Positions 1 to 8,561 are shown, counted from the stretch's first letter. The stretch: DNA of 34,790 bases from Holophagales bacterium (GCA_009837085.1 VXUF01000041.1:60395-95184), one strand, 5' to 3'. The notes: generated from the letters alone by a model not told the origin. Program-made: numbers and translations.

Positions 1-391
1 CGTCGAGGATGGGCGACGCGGTGACCGTGACCTCCTCCTCCACCGCCTCCAGGCCGAGTGCGATCTCCAGGTTGACCGTAGCGGCGATGCCGACCCGTAC
101 ACCCTCGACCCGGTGGTCCCGGAAGCCATCGAGAGACGCGGTCACGACGTAGTCGTCGACTTGAAGCGACGAGATGACGAAGTTCCCGCCGACGCCGGTG
201 ATCGTGGTCCGCGACACGCCGCGGTCTTCGATCGTCGCCGTCACCATGACGCCGGGCAGGCCGTCGCCGTTGGCGTCGCGGACCTGACCGCGGATGTCGC
301 CCGTGGTCTGGGCGGCGGCGGAAACCGCGACGGTCAGGGCGAACGCGGAGGTCGCCAGGATGCGGAGGGCTCGTTCGTTCGGTGATGCCAT
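1..391 (-). CDS. TonB-dependent receptor, N-terminal part (runs off the window)
   Basis: The frame is open from an ATG at 391 to the window edge, about 130 residues. It starts with a signal peptide (hydrophobic core ATSAFALTVAVSAAAQ, cleavage near AAAQ-T). A carboxypeptidase-regulatory-like beta domain follows (GDIRGQVRDANGDGLPGVMV, then GNFVISSLQVDDYVVTASLDGF). The last visible residues, EEEVTVTASPILD, resemble the run-in to a TonB plug. This order is typical of Oar/SusC-like outer-membrane receptors. A GGGAG ribosome site lies just upstream. The barrel lies outside the window, so the substrate cannot be inferred. A surface protein with only the regulatory-like domain is the alternative. Confidence 0.75.
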   Translation of the reverse strand, partial: MASPNERALRILATSAFALTVAVSAAAQTTGDIRGQVRDANGDGLPGVMVTATIEDRGVSRTTITGVGGNFVISSLQVDDYVVTASLDGFRDHRVEGVRVGIAATVNLEIALGLEAVEEEVTVTASPILD

Positions 392-441
392 GGGGATCTC
401 CCGAGGTTTCCTCGAATCAGGGGGCGGGACGGCGATGATAC

Positions 442-2787
442 CTAGAACGGGAATATCAGCGGCACCATCCACACGATGACGGCCAGAAGCACGATGGTCA
501 GCGGCGTGCCGGCGCGCAGGTAGTCCATGCTGCGGTAGCCGCCGGCGCCCATGACGAGGAGGTTCGCCTTGTGGCTGAACGGCGTCATGAACGCCGCCGA
601 CGCCGCCAGGGCCACGCCCATCATCAGCGGATAGGGCGAGAGGCCGAGGCCCGAGGCCGCCTCGAGCACCACCGGCGTCAGCAGCACGACGGCCGGCGCA
701 CCGTCGAGACACTGGCTGAGCAGACTCGAGAGCAGAACCAGCGCCGCCAGCACTGCGTACGGACCGACCGGGCCTGCCAGGTCCATCACGCTGCTCGCCA
801 GCAGGGCCGCGGTGCCGCTGCTCTCCATCGCGGACCCGACCGGGAGGATCGCCGCGACCAGGAAGATCGCCCGCCATTCGACCGCGCGGTAGGCCTCCTC
901 CATCGTCAGCGCCCCGCACAGCACGATCAGACTCGCCGAAGCGAACGCGGCGACCTGGATCGGCGCCACTCCCGTCACCACGAGGACCACCATCAGGGCG
1001 AGGCATCCGACGGCATACGGCGCCTTCTTCAGACGGCGAGGCTCATCCGCGACATCCGAGAGGACGAGCAGGTCGGGTTCACGGGCAAGCAGACCGAGCC
1101 GGCCCCGGCGCCCCTGGAGCAGCAGCGCGTCGCCGACCCGCAGGGCGAGTTGAGCCAGTCCGCTGCGAATCGGGTGTCCTTCGCGCCAGATGGCGAGCAC
1201 CTGCACGCCGTACCGGTCGCGGAACTCGATGTCCGCGAGGCTCCGCCCGGCTAGGCCGGATCGTGGCGCCAGAGTCGCCTCCGCCATTCCGACCTCTTCC
1301 GATTCGAACGCTGGCGCGGCGACTCCCGAGGTCAGCTCGACACCGCCCATCCTCAACAGGGCCCGCAGTCTCCGCTCCCTGCCCTTGACGAACAGGCGGT
1401 CCCCGGCCTCGAACAGGACCTGCGGCCCGGGACCCCAGATCACCTCGCCCTCCCGCTCGACCGCAACGACCGTCAAGCCCATCAACCGGCCCATCCACTC
1501 GACGCCGGCGCCGCTGGCCAGAAGCGTCGAGTTCTCCGGCACGCGGATGACCAGCAGCGGCTGATCCTCGAGCCGGTCGAGCGCCGCGGGACCGCTCTCG
1601 TCGATCTCGAGCACCTTCGGATCGATCTCCGGCGCGTCGTCGCCGAACAGTCCGTAGAGCACGTCCCCCTGCTCAATCGGAAGGCTTCCAAGCCGGTCGA
1701 CGCGCACATCCCCGTCGCGTTCCACCGCGATCACGAACACCCGCCACTGTTCACGGAAGCGGGTCTCCGCCAGGGTGCTTCCCACCAGGGGCGACGCGGC
1801 GGAAACGCGCGCCCTGAGAGCCGTTACACCCGCCTCCGGCGCTCCGATCTCGCCGGTCGTGGCCGTGCCGAGCGTCGTCGCCGTGCCCAGATCGACGCCC
1901 TGGAGGCGCAGCGTCTGCTCCACCTCCTCCGCGTCGCCCTGTACCACCAGTTCGTCCCCGGCCAGCAGCCGCGTGTCATCACCGGGCGCCAACTGCCACT
2001 CCTCGCCGCGCGCGACCCCGAGGAGCTGCACCCCCAGCGTGGTGCCGAGCCGCGTCTCGCGCAGCGTCGCGCCGTCGAGTTCGGACCCGGAAGGAATGCG
2101 GATGGAGAACAGCCCCTCGTGCAGGCCGTAGAGGTCGGCGAGTTCCGACTCGCCTCGGCTCGGTGCCGCGGCGCGGCGGCCCGGCAGCAGGCGCCGCCCC
2201 AGGGTGAGCATGAAGACAACACCGCCCAGGAGCAGCACGACGCCGAAAGGCGTGAAGTCGAACAGCCCGAAAGGCTCGAGCCCCCTATCCCGCAGCATCG
2301 CCGCCGCCAGGATGTTGGGCGGCGTTCCCACCAGGGTCCCGGTGCCCCCCAGGATGGCGCCGAACGCGAGCGGCATGAACAGCCGCGAAGGAGCGAGGTG
2401 CGCACGGCGCGCCAGACTCGCCACCGCCGGCATGAGTACAGCCGTCGCCGCGATGTTGTTCATGAACATCGACAGGACACCGGCCACCAGCATGACCGCG
2501 ACGATCAGCGGCGCCTCGCGGCCGCCGACGAAGCGATGGATGGCACCGCCCACCAGGTCCGCCACGCCGGTCTGCATCAACCCGGCACTGACGATGAAGA
2601 TCGAGAGCATTGTGATCACGGCCGACGACGCGAAACCCGTGAACGCCTGATCGACCGCAACGTAGCCGGTGAAGACCAGCAGCGTCAGACCGAGGAAGGC
2701 CGTCAGGTCGATCGGCAGCTTCTCGGTCAGGAACAGGACGACCATGGCCGCCAGGACGACCAGCAGGAAGGCGATATCGAGAGTCAT
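442..2787 (-). CDS. SLC13/DASS-type permease with four RCK_C (TrkA-C) domains
   Basis: Predicted inner-membrane anion or carboxylate transporter of 781 residues. Residues 1-200 hold hydrophobic helices with the family signature GTGTLVGTPPNI (about 148-159). Four consecutive RCK_C-like modules follow at about 225-290, 320-382, 408-470 and 498-560. Each shows the pattern hydrophobic strand, G-x-L, then GD-x-L near its end. Residues 590-781 form the second membrane half, with DGAPAVVLLTPVV. The open frame extends upstream to 2919, but that extension is Arg/Ser-rich and overlaps the SDR gene, so the ATG at 2787 is chosen. It lies 28 bp after the SDR stop on the same strand. Family members usually carry two such domains. 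Substrate unknown; sulfate, dicarboxylate or a cation are possible. Confidence 0.87.
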   Translation of the reverse strand: MTLDIAFLLVVLAAMVVLFLTEKLPIDLTAFLGLTLLVFTGYVAVDQAFTGFASSAVITMLSIFIVSAGLMQTGVADLVGGAIHRFVGGREAPLIVAVMLVAGVLSMFMNNIAATAVLMPAVASLARRAHLAPSRLFMPLAFGAILGGTGTLVGTPPNILAAAMLRDRGLEPFGLFDFTPFGVVLLLGGVVFMLTLGRRLLPGRRAAAPSRGESELADLYGLHEGLFSIRIPSGSELDGATLRETRLGTTLGVQLLGVARGEEWQLAPGDDTRLLAGDELVVQGDAEEVEQTLRLQGVDLGTATTLGTATTGEIGAPEAGVTALRARVSAASPLVGSTLAETRFREQWRVFVIAVERDGDVRVDRLGSLPIEQGDVLYGLFGDDAPEIDPKVLEIDESGPAALDRLEDQPLLVIRVPENSTLLASGAGVEWMGRLMGLTVVAVEREGEVIWGPGPQVLFEAGDRLFVKGRERRLRALLRMGGVELTSGVAAPAFESEEVGMAEATLAPRSGLAGRSLADIEFRDRYGVQVLAIWREGHPIRSGLAQLALRVGDALLLQGRRGRLGLLAREPDLLVLSDVADEPRRLKKAPYAVGCLALMVVLVVTGVAPIQVAAFASASLIVLCGALTMEEAYRAVEWRAIFLVAAILPVGSAMESSGTAALLASSVMDLAGPVGPYAVLAALVLLSSLLSQCLDGAPAVVLLTPVVLEAASGLGLSPYPLMMGVALAASAAFMTPFSHKANLLVMGAGGYRSMDYLRAGTPLTIVLLAVIVWMVPLIFPF

Positions 2788-2815
2788 CGCGGCTGCGGCT
2801 CGGCGGTACCGCCAG

Positions 2816-3592
2816 CTACACGACGGTCCAGCCGCCGTCGACGAGCAGCGTCTGGCCGGTGACGTAGCTCGACGCATCCGAGGCCAGGAACACGACGGGG
2901 CCGGCCAGTTCCTCGCCACGGCCGGGCCGGCCCATCGGCGTCTTGCGGCGGATCCAGCGCACGGCCTGGTCCGACGCGAACATCTCCTCGGTCATCTCAG
3001 ACTCGAACCAGGCCGGACCGATCGCGTTGACCCGCACGCCACGTCTCGCCCACTGTGCCGCGAGCTCACGCGTCATGTTGACGACGCCGCCCTTGGAGGC
3101 GGTGTAGGAGGCCTGCGGAATCTGGCCGGCGCCGACGACGCCGAGCACCGAGGCCACGTTGACGATCGAGCCCGATCCCTGCTCCAGCATCAGGCTGCCG
3201 AAGCGACGGTTACAGAGGAAGACGCCGGTGAGGTTCACCGCCACGATCCGCTGCCACACGTCCAGCGGTTCCTGCTCGGCCGGGCGCGGATCGGACACAC
3301 CGGCGTTCGCCACCAGCACGTCGACTCGACCGAACCGTTCGACCGCCCTCGCCGCCAGCGCGTCGACGTCCTCCTCGCTGGCTACGTCGCAAGCAACGGC
3401 GAGAGCCTGCGCGCCTTCGCGTTCGATCTCCGCGGCGAGCTGCTCCAGGCGGTCGAGGCGCCGTGCCGAGACGACAACGGAGGCGCCGGCCCCGGCAAGT
3501 GCGTGCGCGAAGACGACACCAAGGCCGGATGACGCCCCGGTGACGACGGCCGCCTTGCCGTCGAGTCGAAACAGGTCGTTGTGGGCGGGCAC
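2816..3592 (-). CDS. SDR family NAD(P)-dependent oxidoreductase 1
   Basis: Classical short-chain dehydrogenase of 258 residues. It has the nucleotide-binding TGASSGLG (about 18-25), NAG (96-98), the Ser148 / Tyr163-x3-Lys167 catalytic set and the C-terminal SSYVTGQTLLVDGGW. Probably cytoplasmic; the alcohol or ketone substrate is unknown. The start is a GTG at 3592: no in-frame ATG lies nearby and the upstream frame runs antisense-like through the next gene. No strong ribosome site is visible. The gene sits 41 bp after a second SDR on the same strand and before the permease, consistent with one operon. Many such pairs act on sugar acids or acyl chains, but nothing here decides it. Confidence 0.87.
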   Translation of the reverse strand: MPAHNDLFRLDGKAAVVTGASSGLGVVFAHALAGAGASVVVSARRLDRLEQLAAEIEREGAQALAVACDVASEEDVDALAARAVERFGRVDVLVANAGVSDPRPAEQEPLDVWQRIVAVNLTGVFLCNRRFGSLMLEQGSGSIVNVASVLGVVGAGQIPQASYTASKGGVVNMTRELAAQWARRGVRVNAIGPAWFESEMTEEMFASDQAVRWIRRKTPMGRPGRGEELAGPVVFLASDASSYVTGQTLLVDGGWTVV

Positions 3593-3633
3593 GGCGTGGC
3601 GGAGTCTACCCGCGGCGCCGTCGCCGAACCGGC

Positions 3634-4413
3634 TCAGGCGGGAGGATCGAAGCGGCCGTCGATCGCGGTCCAGCCTCCGTCGACGAAGAGCACGGCGCCG
3701 GTCATGTAGCTCGATGCGTCGGAAACGAGGAAAGCGGCAGCGTTGCCGATCTCGTCCGGTCGGCCCCAACGGCCCAGCGCCGTCTTGCCGGCGTAAGCCC
3801 GGTTCCAGGCCTCGTTCTGCTGAATCGGTTTGGTCAGCGGCGTGTCGACAACGCCCGGCGCCAGCGCGTTGACCCGCACGCCCGCGCCGCCGAGCTCTGC
3901 CGCGGCCGTGCGGGCAAGCTGGACGATGCCGGCCTTGGTCGCGGCGTAGACGCCCTGTCCCGGCTCGACCACCTGGGAGCGGATCGACGACAACAGCACG
4001 ATGCTGCCGCCGCCGTTCGCGGACAGGAGCCCTCCCGCGACCTGCAACACGCACATCGCGCCGCGGAGGTTGAGCGTAACGACGCGATCGAACTCGTCCG
4101 GCTCGTAGTCGAGCAAGCGCTTTCGCACATTGACTCCTGGAGTCGCCACGACGCCCTGCAGGTCGTCCAGCGCCCCGAGGGCCGACGTCAGCGCGCCCGG
4201 ATCGAGAATGTCGAGTTCGGCCGCTTCGGCCAGACCGCCCGCGGCGACGATCCGGTCCGCGGTCGCCCGCGCGGCCATCAGGTTGACGTCGAGGCAGGCG
4301 ACTCGCGCTCCCTGGCGGGCGCATGCCTCGGCCGCGCCCTCGCCGATGCCGGAGCCGGCGCCGATCACGGCCACCGCGCAACCGTCCAGGCGAAACGGGT
4401 TCTCAGACGCCAT
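3634..4413 (-). CDS. SDR family NAD(P)-dependent oxidoreductase 2
   Basis: Short-chain dehydrogenase of 259 residues with GAGSGIG (about 18-24), Ser143, Tyr156-x3-Lys160 and the C-terminal SSYMTGAVLFVDGGW. An Asp at the end of the second strand (CLDVN) suggests NAD preference. The usual NAG after strand four is replaced by TPG (about 91-93), a mild departure. The ATG at 4413 has a GAGG ribosome site upstream. The P1 peptidase gene ends 10 bp before this start, so the two are probably co-transcribed. It is clearly diverged from the first SDR, so this is not a recent duplication. Substrate unknown. Confidence 0.88.
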   Translation of the reverse strand: MASENPFRLDGCAVAVIGAGSGIGEGAAEACARQGARVACLDVNLMAARATADRIVAAGGLAEAAELDILDPGALTSALGALDDLQGVVATPGVNVRKRLLDYEPDEFDRVVTLNLRGAMCVLQVAGGLLSANGGGSIVLLSSIRSQVVEPGQGVYAATKAGIVQLARTAAAELGGAGVRVNALAPGVVDTPLTKPIQQNEAWNRAYAGKTALGRWGRPDEIGNAAAFLVSDASSYMTGAVLFVDGGWTAIDGRFDPPA

Positions 4414-4423
4414 CGCAGGCACC

Positions 4424-5509
4424 TCAGGGCAGGTCGCGGACGGCGAGAACGCCGGGAAGCGATTCCGCGTGCCGCACACTGTTCAGGACCGCGTCGGCGA
4501 GCGCCTCGGCCGCGAGTGCGCCGATGCGGCTGACGTCCGCCGGTCCTTCGAGGACCCCGGTCGCGACCGCGAACACGGTGTCGCCGTCGCCCGGCGTGTG
4601 GGAGGGAACGATCGAACGGGCGAGACCATCGTGGGCCATCTGCGCCACCCGGGTCGCCTCGGCCTGGTTCAGGGTCGCATTTGTCGCGACGACGGCGATC
4701 GTCGTGTTCTCCCGGTTCTCCGCTTCCCTCCGGCTGGCGCGCCGGTCACGGCCGAGGCCGCTCCGCAGCAGCTTGCGAGCGTCGAGCAATTCGTTGTTGG
4801 GACCGCGCACGCCCGCCACCACCTGGCCGGTGGCCGGGTCGATCACGTCGCCGACCGCGTTGACCGCGACCAGCGCCGCGACCACCAGGCCCGCCGAGGA
4901 GCCCTGCTCCACCTTGATCGACGCGCTGCCGAGGCCGCCCTTCATCCGCGATCCACGTCCACCCATCTTGCCCACGGTGGCGCCGGCGCCGGCGCCGACG
5001 TTGCCCTGGGCCACGGGAGCCGTGCTGGCCGCGGCCGCGGCCGTGTAGCCGCACTCGGCGTCCGGCCGCGGCTTGCTGGCGCCGCCCATGCCAAGATCCA
5101 TGAGCGACGCCGCGACGACGATCGGCACCACGCCGGCGCCGACCCGGTAGCCGACGTCCTGTTCCTCGAGGTAGCGCATCACGCCCCCGGATGCGTCGAG
5201 ACCGTAGGCGCTACCGCCGGTCAACACGACCGCGTGGAGTTCCTGGATCATGTTGTGGGGGCTCAGCAGGGCAGTCTCGCGGGTCGCCGGCGCGCCGCCC
5301 CGGACGTCGACCGCGCCGACCGCGCCATCCAGCGCGAGCACGACGGTGCAGCCGGTGGGCCGCTCCTCGTAGGTGAACTGGCCGACCCGGAGCCCCTCGA
5401 CCGCCGTCAGGCCGGGGTCGTCCGCGGCGTCATTAGCCACGCCAGGGCTCCAGGCGCCGAGGACCAGCGCTATGAGAACCGCGGTCCGCCATCCACATCG
5501 CGCGAACAT
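4424..5509 (-). CDS. Exported P1 family (DmpA/NylC-type) peptidase
   Basis: N-terminal-nucleophile hydrolase of 361 residues. A signal peptide occupies about residues 1-25 (RTAVLIALVLGAWSPGVA). The family core follows: VVLTGGSAYGLDASGGVMRYLEE (94-116), GKMGGRGSRMKGGLGSASIKV (180-200) and NTTIAVVATNATL (268-280). In NylC and DmpA the precursor cuts itself before the nucleophile; the best match here is Asn268/Thr269. The family contains L-aminopeptidases, beta-aminopeptidases and nylon-oligomer hydrolases. Two stops directly upstream fix the ATG at 5509. There is no Shine-Dalgarno sequence; instead the start lies against a perfect palindrome shared with the divergent M20 gene. Export to the periplasm is inferred from the leader. 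Confidence 0.87.
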   Translation of the reverse strand: MFARCGWRTAVLIALVLGAWSPGVANDAADDPGLTAVEGLRVGQFTYEERPTGCTVVLALDGAVGAVDVRGGAPATRETALLSPHNMIQELHAVVLTGGSAYGLDASGGVMRYLEEQDVGYRVGAGVVPIVVAASLMDLGMGGASKPRPDAECGYTAAAAASTAPVAQGNVGAGAGATVGKMGGRGSRMKGGLGSASIKVEQGSSAGLVVAALVAVNAVGDVIDPATGQVVAGVRGPNNELLDARKLLRSGLGRDRRASRREAENRENTTIAVVATNATLNQAEATRVAQMAHDGLARSIVPSHTPGDGDTVFAVATGVLEGPADVSRIGALAAEALADAVLNSVRHAESLPGVLAVRDLP

Positions 5510-5530
5510 AGTAGTCTGCGAAGACTACTA
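5509..5530. promoter_or_regulatory. Perfect 9-bp palindrome in a divergent promoter region
   Basis: TAGTAGTCT (5509-5517) and AGACTACTA (5522-5530) are exact inverted repeats around GCGA. The site fills part of the 64-bp gap between the divergent P1 peptidase and M20 genes and touches the P1 start codon. It could be an operator for a dimeric repressor serving both genes, or a hairpin at the extreme 5' end of the P1 message. Confidence 0.5.
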
Positions 5531-5573
5531 CCAGCCCCGTAGAACGCAGCCACCGGCGACACGAATCGTCCCC

Positions 5574-6890
5574 ATGACTCCCTCCGGCAGCGGCCTCGCC
5601 CGGCTGCGCGACGACCTTCTGGACCGCGTCCTGTCCGAAGCCGCGGTGTGCGGCGAGGAAGCGGCGGTGTTCGCCTCCGAGTTGATCCGCATCCCGACCG
5701 TCAACCCTCCCGGCGACGCCTACCGCGAATGCGCCGAGCTACTCGGCGTCCGGCTTGAGGCGGACGGCTTCGAAACCGAGTATCTGCGGGCGCCAGGCGA
5801 CGACCCGCAGCGCCCGAAGATCAATGTCCTGGGCCGGCGACGCGGCCGCGAGGAAAGGCCGGCGCTTCACCTGAACGGCCACATCGATGTCGTGCCGCCG
5901 GGCGAAGGCTGGACCGTCGATCCGTTCGGCGGCGAGATCCGCGACGGTTACCTCTACGGTCGCGGCTCCGCCGACATGAAAGCCGGACTCGCCTCCGCCG
6001 TGTTCGCCGCCGAAGCCGTGCGACGCGCCGGCATCGGGCTGCGCGGCACGGTCGAGATCAGCGGCACGGTGGACGAGGAGAGCGGCGGACTGGCGGGCGT
6101 GGCCCACCTGGCCGCCACGGGTCGGGTCACCAGCAGGACAACCGACTACGTGATCATTCCCGAGCCCTTCAGCCCGAACCGGATCTGCATCGGCCATCGC
6201 GGCGTTCTGTGGTTCCGGATCACAGCCCGCGGCCGGATCGCCCACGGCTCGATGCCCTTCCTCGGCGTCTCGGCAATCGATGCGGCGGCCGAGGCCGCGG
6301 TCGGGCTCAAGGAGGCGATCGGCGACCTGGTCACCGAGCTGCCCGTGGTGCCGGAAGGAGCGCGCCGGCCGACGATCAACATGAACTCGATTGCCGGCGG
6401 CCAGGTCATCGAGGGGCTCGACTCCTCCGCCGCCCTGGACGGTCACGGCCAGGGTCTGCCGTCGCCCTGCGTCGCCGATCAGTGCGAACTCGTCGTCGAC
6501 CGGCGCTACCTGCTCGAGGAGGGGCCGGACGCCGTGCGCGCCGAGGTGCGCGGAGTCCTTGACGCGGTGGAGGCCCGTCGGACCGGGATTCGGTTCGAGG
6601 TCGAGGAGCTGCTGAGCGTCCTGCCGACCCACACGCCGAACGACTGCGCCCTGGTCGAATCGCTCGCCCGCGCCATCGAGACGGCGACCGGAAGCGCGGC
6701 CGATCTCGTGGCGAGCCCCGGCACCTACGATCACAAGCACTTCCAGCGCATCGGCGGTATCGGCCAGTGCGTCGCCTACGGACCGGGCGAACTGGAACAG
6801 GCCCACCAGCCCGACGAACGCTGCCTGCTTTCGGACATCACCAGGTCGACCGAGGTCATGGCACTCACAATCGTCGATCTCTTGAGCTAG
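5574..6890 (+). CDS. M20 family metallopeptidase (ArgE/DapE-like)
   Basis: Cytoplasmic two-zinc amidohydrolase of 438 residues. Metal ligands and catalytic residues are visible: HLNGHIDVVPPG (His103, Asp105), GRGSADMKAGLA (bridging Asp134) and TVDEESGG (general base Glu168, ligand Glu169). The dimerisation domain begins near IAHGSMPF (about 223), and a late His ligand lies in DHKHFQR. Length and motifs fit acetylornithine deacetylase / succinyl-diaminopimelate desuccinylase relatives, a family that also includes carboxypeptidases and many unassigned deacylases. No arg or dap genes are nearby, so biosynthesis is not supported. Its divergent neighbour is an exported peptidase and an aminotransferase follows, which suggests peptide or amino-acid-conjugate use. 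The ATG at 5574 is chosen because the longer frame overlaps the divergent gene. Confidence 0.9.
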   Translation: MTPSGSGLARLRDDLLDRVLSEAAVCGEEAAVFASELIRIPTVNPPGDAYRECAELLGVRLEADGFETEYLRAPGDDPQRPKINVLGRRRGREERPALHLNGHIDVVPPGEGWTVDPFGGEIRDGYLYGRGSADMKAGLASAVFAAEAVRRAGIGLRGTVEISGTVDEESGGLAGVAHLAATGRVTSRTTDYVIIPEPFSPNRICIGHRGVLWFRITARGRIAHGSMPFLGVSAIDAAAEAAVGLKEAIGDLVTELPVVPEGARRPTINMNSIAGGQVIEGLDSSAALDGHGQGLPSPCVADQCELVVDRRYLLEEGPDAVRAEVRGVLDAVEARRTGIRFEVEELLSVLPTHTPNDCALVESLARAIETATGSAADLVASPGTYDHKHFQRIGGIGQCVAYGPGELEQAHQPDERCLLSDITRSTEVMALTIVDLLS

Positions 6891-6980
6891 GGTTACCTCC
6901 CACGCCGCCGCGCCCGCGCGCGGCCGCAACAGCGTAACTACTTGAACGGCCCCCAAGTCGGGCCGCGAGGAACTGCAACC

Positions 6981-8363
6981 ATGACCGTGGCACTCGACGT
7001 CGCGACCCCTTCCCGATCCCGCGCCCTGGAGCTGCCGCCGTGCAGCCACCAGCCGGAGCCCTACCTGGGACCCGGCCGAGAGAGGATCCTGGAGCTGCGC
7101 CGGCAGCACGTGAACCCGGCCCTGTTCACCCTCTACAGCGACCCCGTGATGCTGGTGGAGGGCCACCGGCAGTACGTCTGGGACGAAACCGGCCGCCGCT
7201 ATCTCGATCTGTTCGCGGGCATCTGCACCGTCGCCTGCGGTCACTCCCACCCGAAGATCGTCGCCGCCGTCCAGAAGCAGATGGCGTTGCTGGCGCACGG
7301 CTCGACCGCCTTCCTCCACCCGAACATGCCGCGCTTCGCCGAGGCTCTGCTGGCCAAGCTGCCGCCGAGCCTGGACCGGATCTACTTCGTCAACAGCGGC
7401 AGCGAGGCGAACGATCTCGCGATCCAGATGGCCCGGCTCCACACCGGCCACGCCGACGTCATCGGCATCCGCAACGCCTACCACGGCGGCAGCGCGCCGA
7501 CCGGGGCGCTGACCGGCATCCACACATGGAAGTCCGGCGTGCAGCGGGGCGGTCCGGTGCACCACGCGCTCAACCCGGATCCCTACCGCAATCCGTTCTC
7601 CGGCACGCCGGAGGAAGTGGCCAGCCGCTCGGCCGAGGACGTGGCCGAACTCATCCGCTACTCCACCCCGGGACAGGTCGCCGCCTTCATCTCGGAGCCG
7701 ATCCAGGGCGCCGGCGGCGTGACGATGGGCGCGCCGAACTACCTCTCCGAGGTGTACGAGATCGTGCGGGCACACGGCGGCGTCTGCATTGCCGACGAGG
7801 TGCAGACCGGCTTCGGCCGCACCGGCGACAACTTCTGGGGCTTCGAGCGCTCCGGCGTCGTTCCCGAGATCGTGACGATGGCCAAGGGCATCGGCAACGG
7901 CCTGCCGCTCGCGGCCGTCGCCACCACGTCGGACATCGCCGCCGCTCTGGCACAGAGACTCCACATCAACACGTTCGGCGGCAATCCGCTCGTTTCGGCG
8001 GCCGGCCTGGCCGTGCTGGAGGTCCTCGAGGAAGAGGGCCTGCAGCAGAACGCCAAGGTGCAGGGCAACCGACTCCTCGAGGGTCTCCGGGCCCTGGCCG
8101 AGCGTCACGAAGGAATCGGCAACGTCCGCGGCCAGGGCCTCATGATCGGCGTCGAACTGGTCGCCGACCGGGCAGCCAGGACGCCGGGTACAGCCCTGGC
8201 CGGCCGCGTGCTCGACGAACTCAAGGACCTCGGCGCCCTCGTCGGCAAGGGCGGGCTCTACGGCGACGTGCTCCGGATCAAGCCGCCTCTGGTGCTGACC
8301 GACGCCGATGTCGAGTTCGCACTGGCGGCGATGGATGAGGCACTGACGCGGGCGGCACAGTAG
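6981..8363 (+). CDS. Class III PLP aminotransferase, AGXT2-like (alanine--glyoxylate type)
   Basis: Fold-type I aminotransferase of 460 residues. Motifs: NSGSEAND (138-145, phosphate cup), ADEVQTGFGRTG (271-282, Asp272 on the pyridine N), MAKGIGNGLPL with the Schiff-base Lys302, and INTFGGNPL. The N-terminal block HVNPALFTLYSDPVMLVEG and the GICTVACGHSHP segment resemble mitochondrial AGXT2 and bacterial beta-alanine/beta-aminoisobutyrate aminotransferases. The likely reaction is amino transfer from alanine or a beta-amino acid to glyoxylate or pyruvate. A GAGGAA ribosome site precedes the ATG at 6981; an upstream TTG (6942) is less likely. It ends in a convergent spacer that holds a large hairpin repeat. 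Exact donor and acceptor are not decidable from sequence. Confidence 0.88.
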   Translation: MTVALDVATPSRSRALELPPCSHQPEPYLGPGRERILELRRQHVNPALFTLYSDPVMLVEGHRQYVWDETGRRYLDLFAGICTVACGHSHPKIVAAVQKQMALLAHGSTAFLHPNMPRFAEALLAKLPPSLDRIYFVNSGSEANDLAIQMARLHTGHADVIGIRNAYHGGSAPTGALTGIHTWKSGVQRGGPVHHALNPDPYRNPFSGTPEEVASRSAEDVAELIRYSTPGQVAAFISEPIQGAGGVTMGAPNYLSEVYEIVRAHGGVCIADEVQTGFGRTGDNFWGFERSGVVPEIVTMAKGIGNGLPLAAVATTSDIAAALAQRLHINTFGGNPLVSAAGLAVLEVLEEEGLQQNAKVQGNRLLEGLRALAERHEGIGNVRGQGLMIGVELVADRAARTPGTALAGRVLDELKDLGALVGKGGLYGDVLRIKPPLVLTDADVEFALAAMDEALTRAAQ

Positions 8364-8407
8364 GGTCGCCGCTTCGCGGCGCAGTCCATAGGCCGCCTTC
8401 GGCGGCG

Positions 8408-8434
8408 GCCGGCGGGGACGCCGGCGCACCCAGT
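8408..8434 (+). repeat. Palindromic intergenic repeat, copy 1 (left half of a doublet)
   Basis: 27-bp unit beginning GCCGGCGGGGACGCCGGC and ending GCACCCAGT. It folds on itself: GCCGGCG pairs with CGCCGGC around a GGGA loop, a GNRA-type tetraloop. Further copies lie at 8458, 22037, 23612, 28600 and 33809, all between genes. A short GCCGCTTCGCGGC-type hairpin (near 8369) and GCCGCCTTCGGCGGC (near 8391) precede it. Confidence 0.85.
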
Positions 8435-8457
8435 GTGCGGCGTCGGCGGAGTTACAG

Positions 8458-8484
8458 ACTGGGTGCGCCGGCGTCCTCGCCGGC
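8458..8484 (-). repeat. Palindromic intergenic repeat, copy 2 (inverted, right half of a doublet)
   Basis: Reverse complement of copy 1 with a single difference over 27 bp (GAGA instead of GGGA in the loop). With copy 1 it can form a 27-bp stem around a 23-nt loop, between the convergent ends of the aminotransferase (8363) and thiolase (8562). The arrangement is REPIN-like and could act as a two-way transcription stop or RNA stabiliser. Confidence 0.85.
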
Positions 8485-8561
8485 TTTCAGGCGGCACCGC
8501 GAAGCGGTGACGGCCGAACTCGATGCGCGAGGCCGAAGGCCTCACCTTAGTCTCCCGCGGC

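Noticed and set aside
2788..2919. N-terminal extension of the permease
   Set aside because: Low-complexity Arg/Ser/Ala residues that overlap the SDR gene in another frame; the family starts at MTLDIAFLLV.
5739..8429. Long minus-strand open frame opposite the M20 and aminotransferase genes
   Set aside because: Same shadow composition; the plus-strand genes are complete family members.
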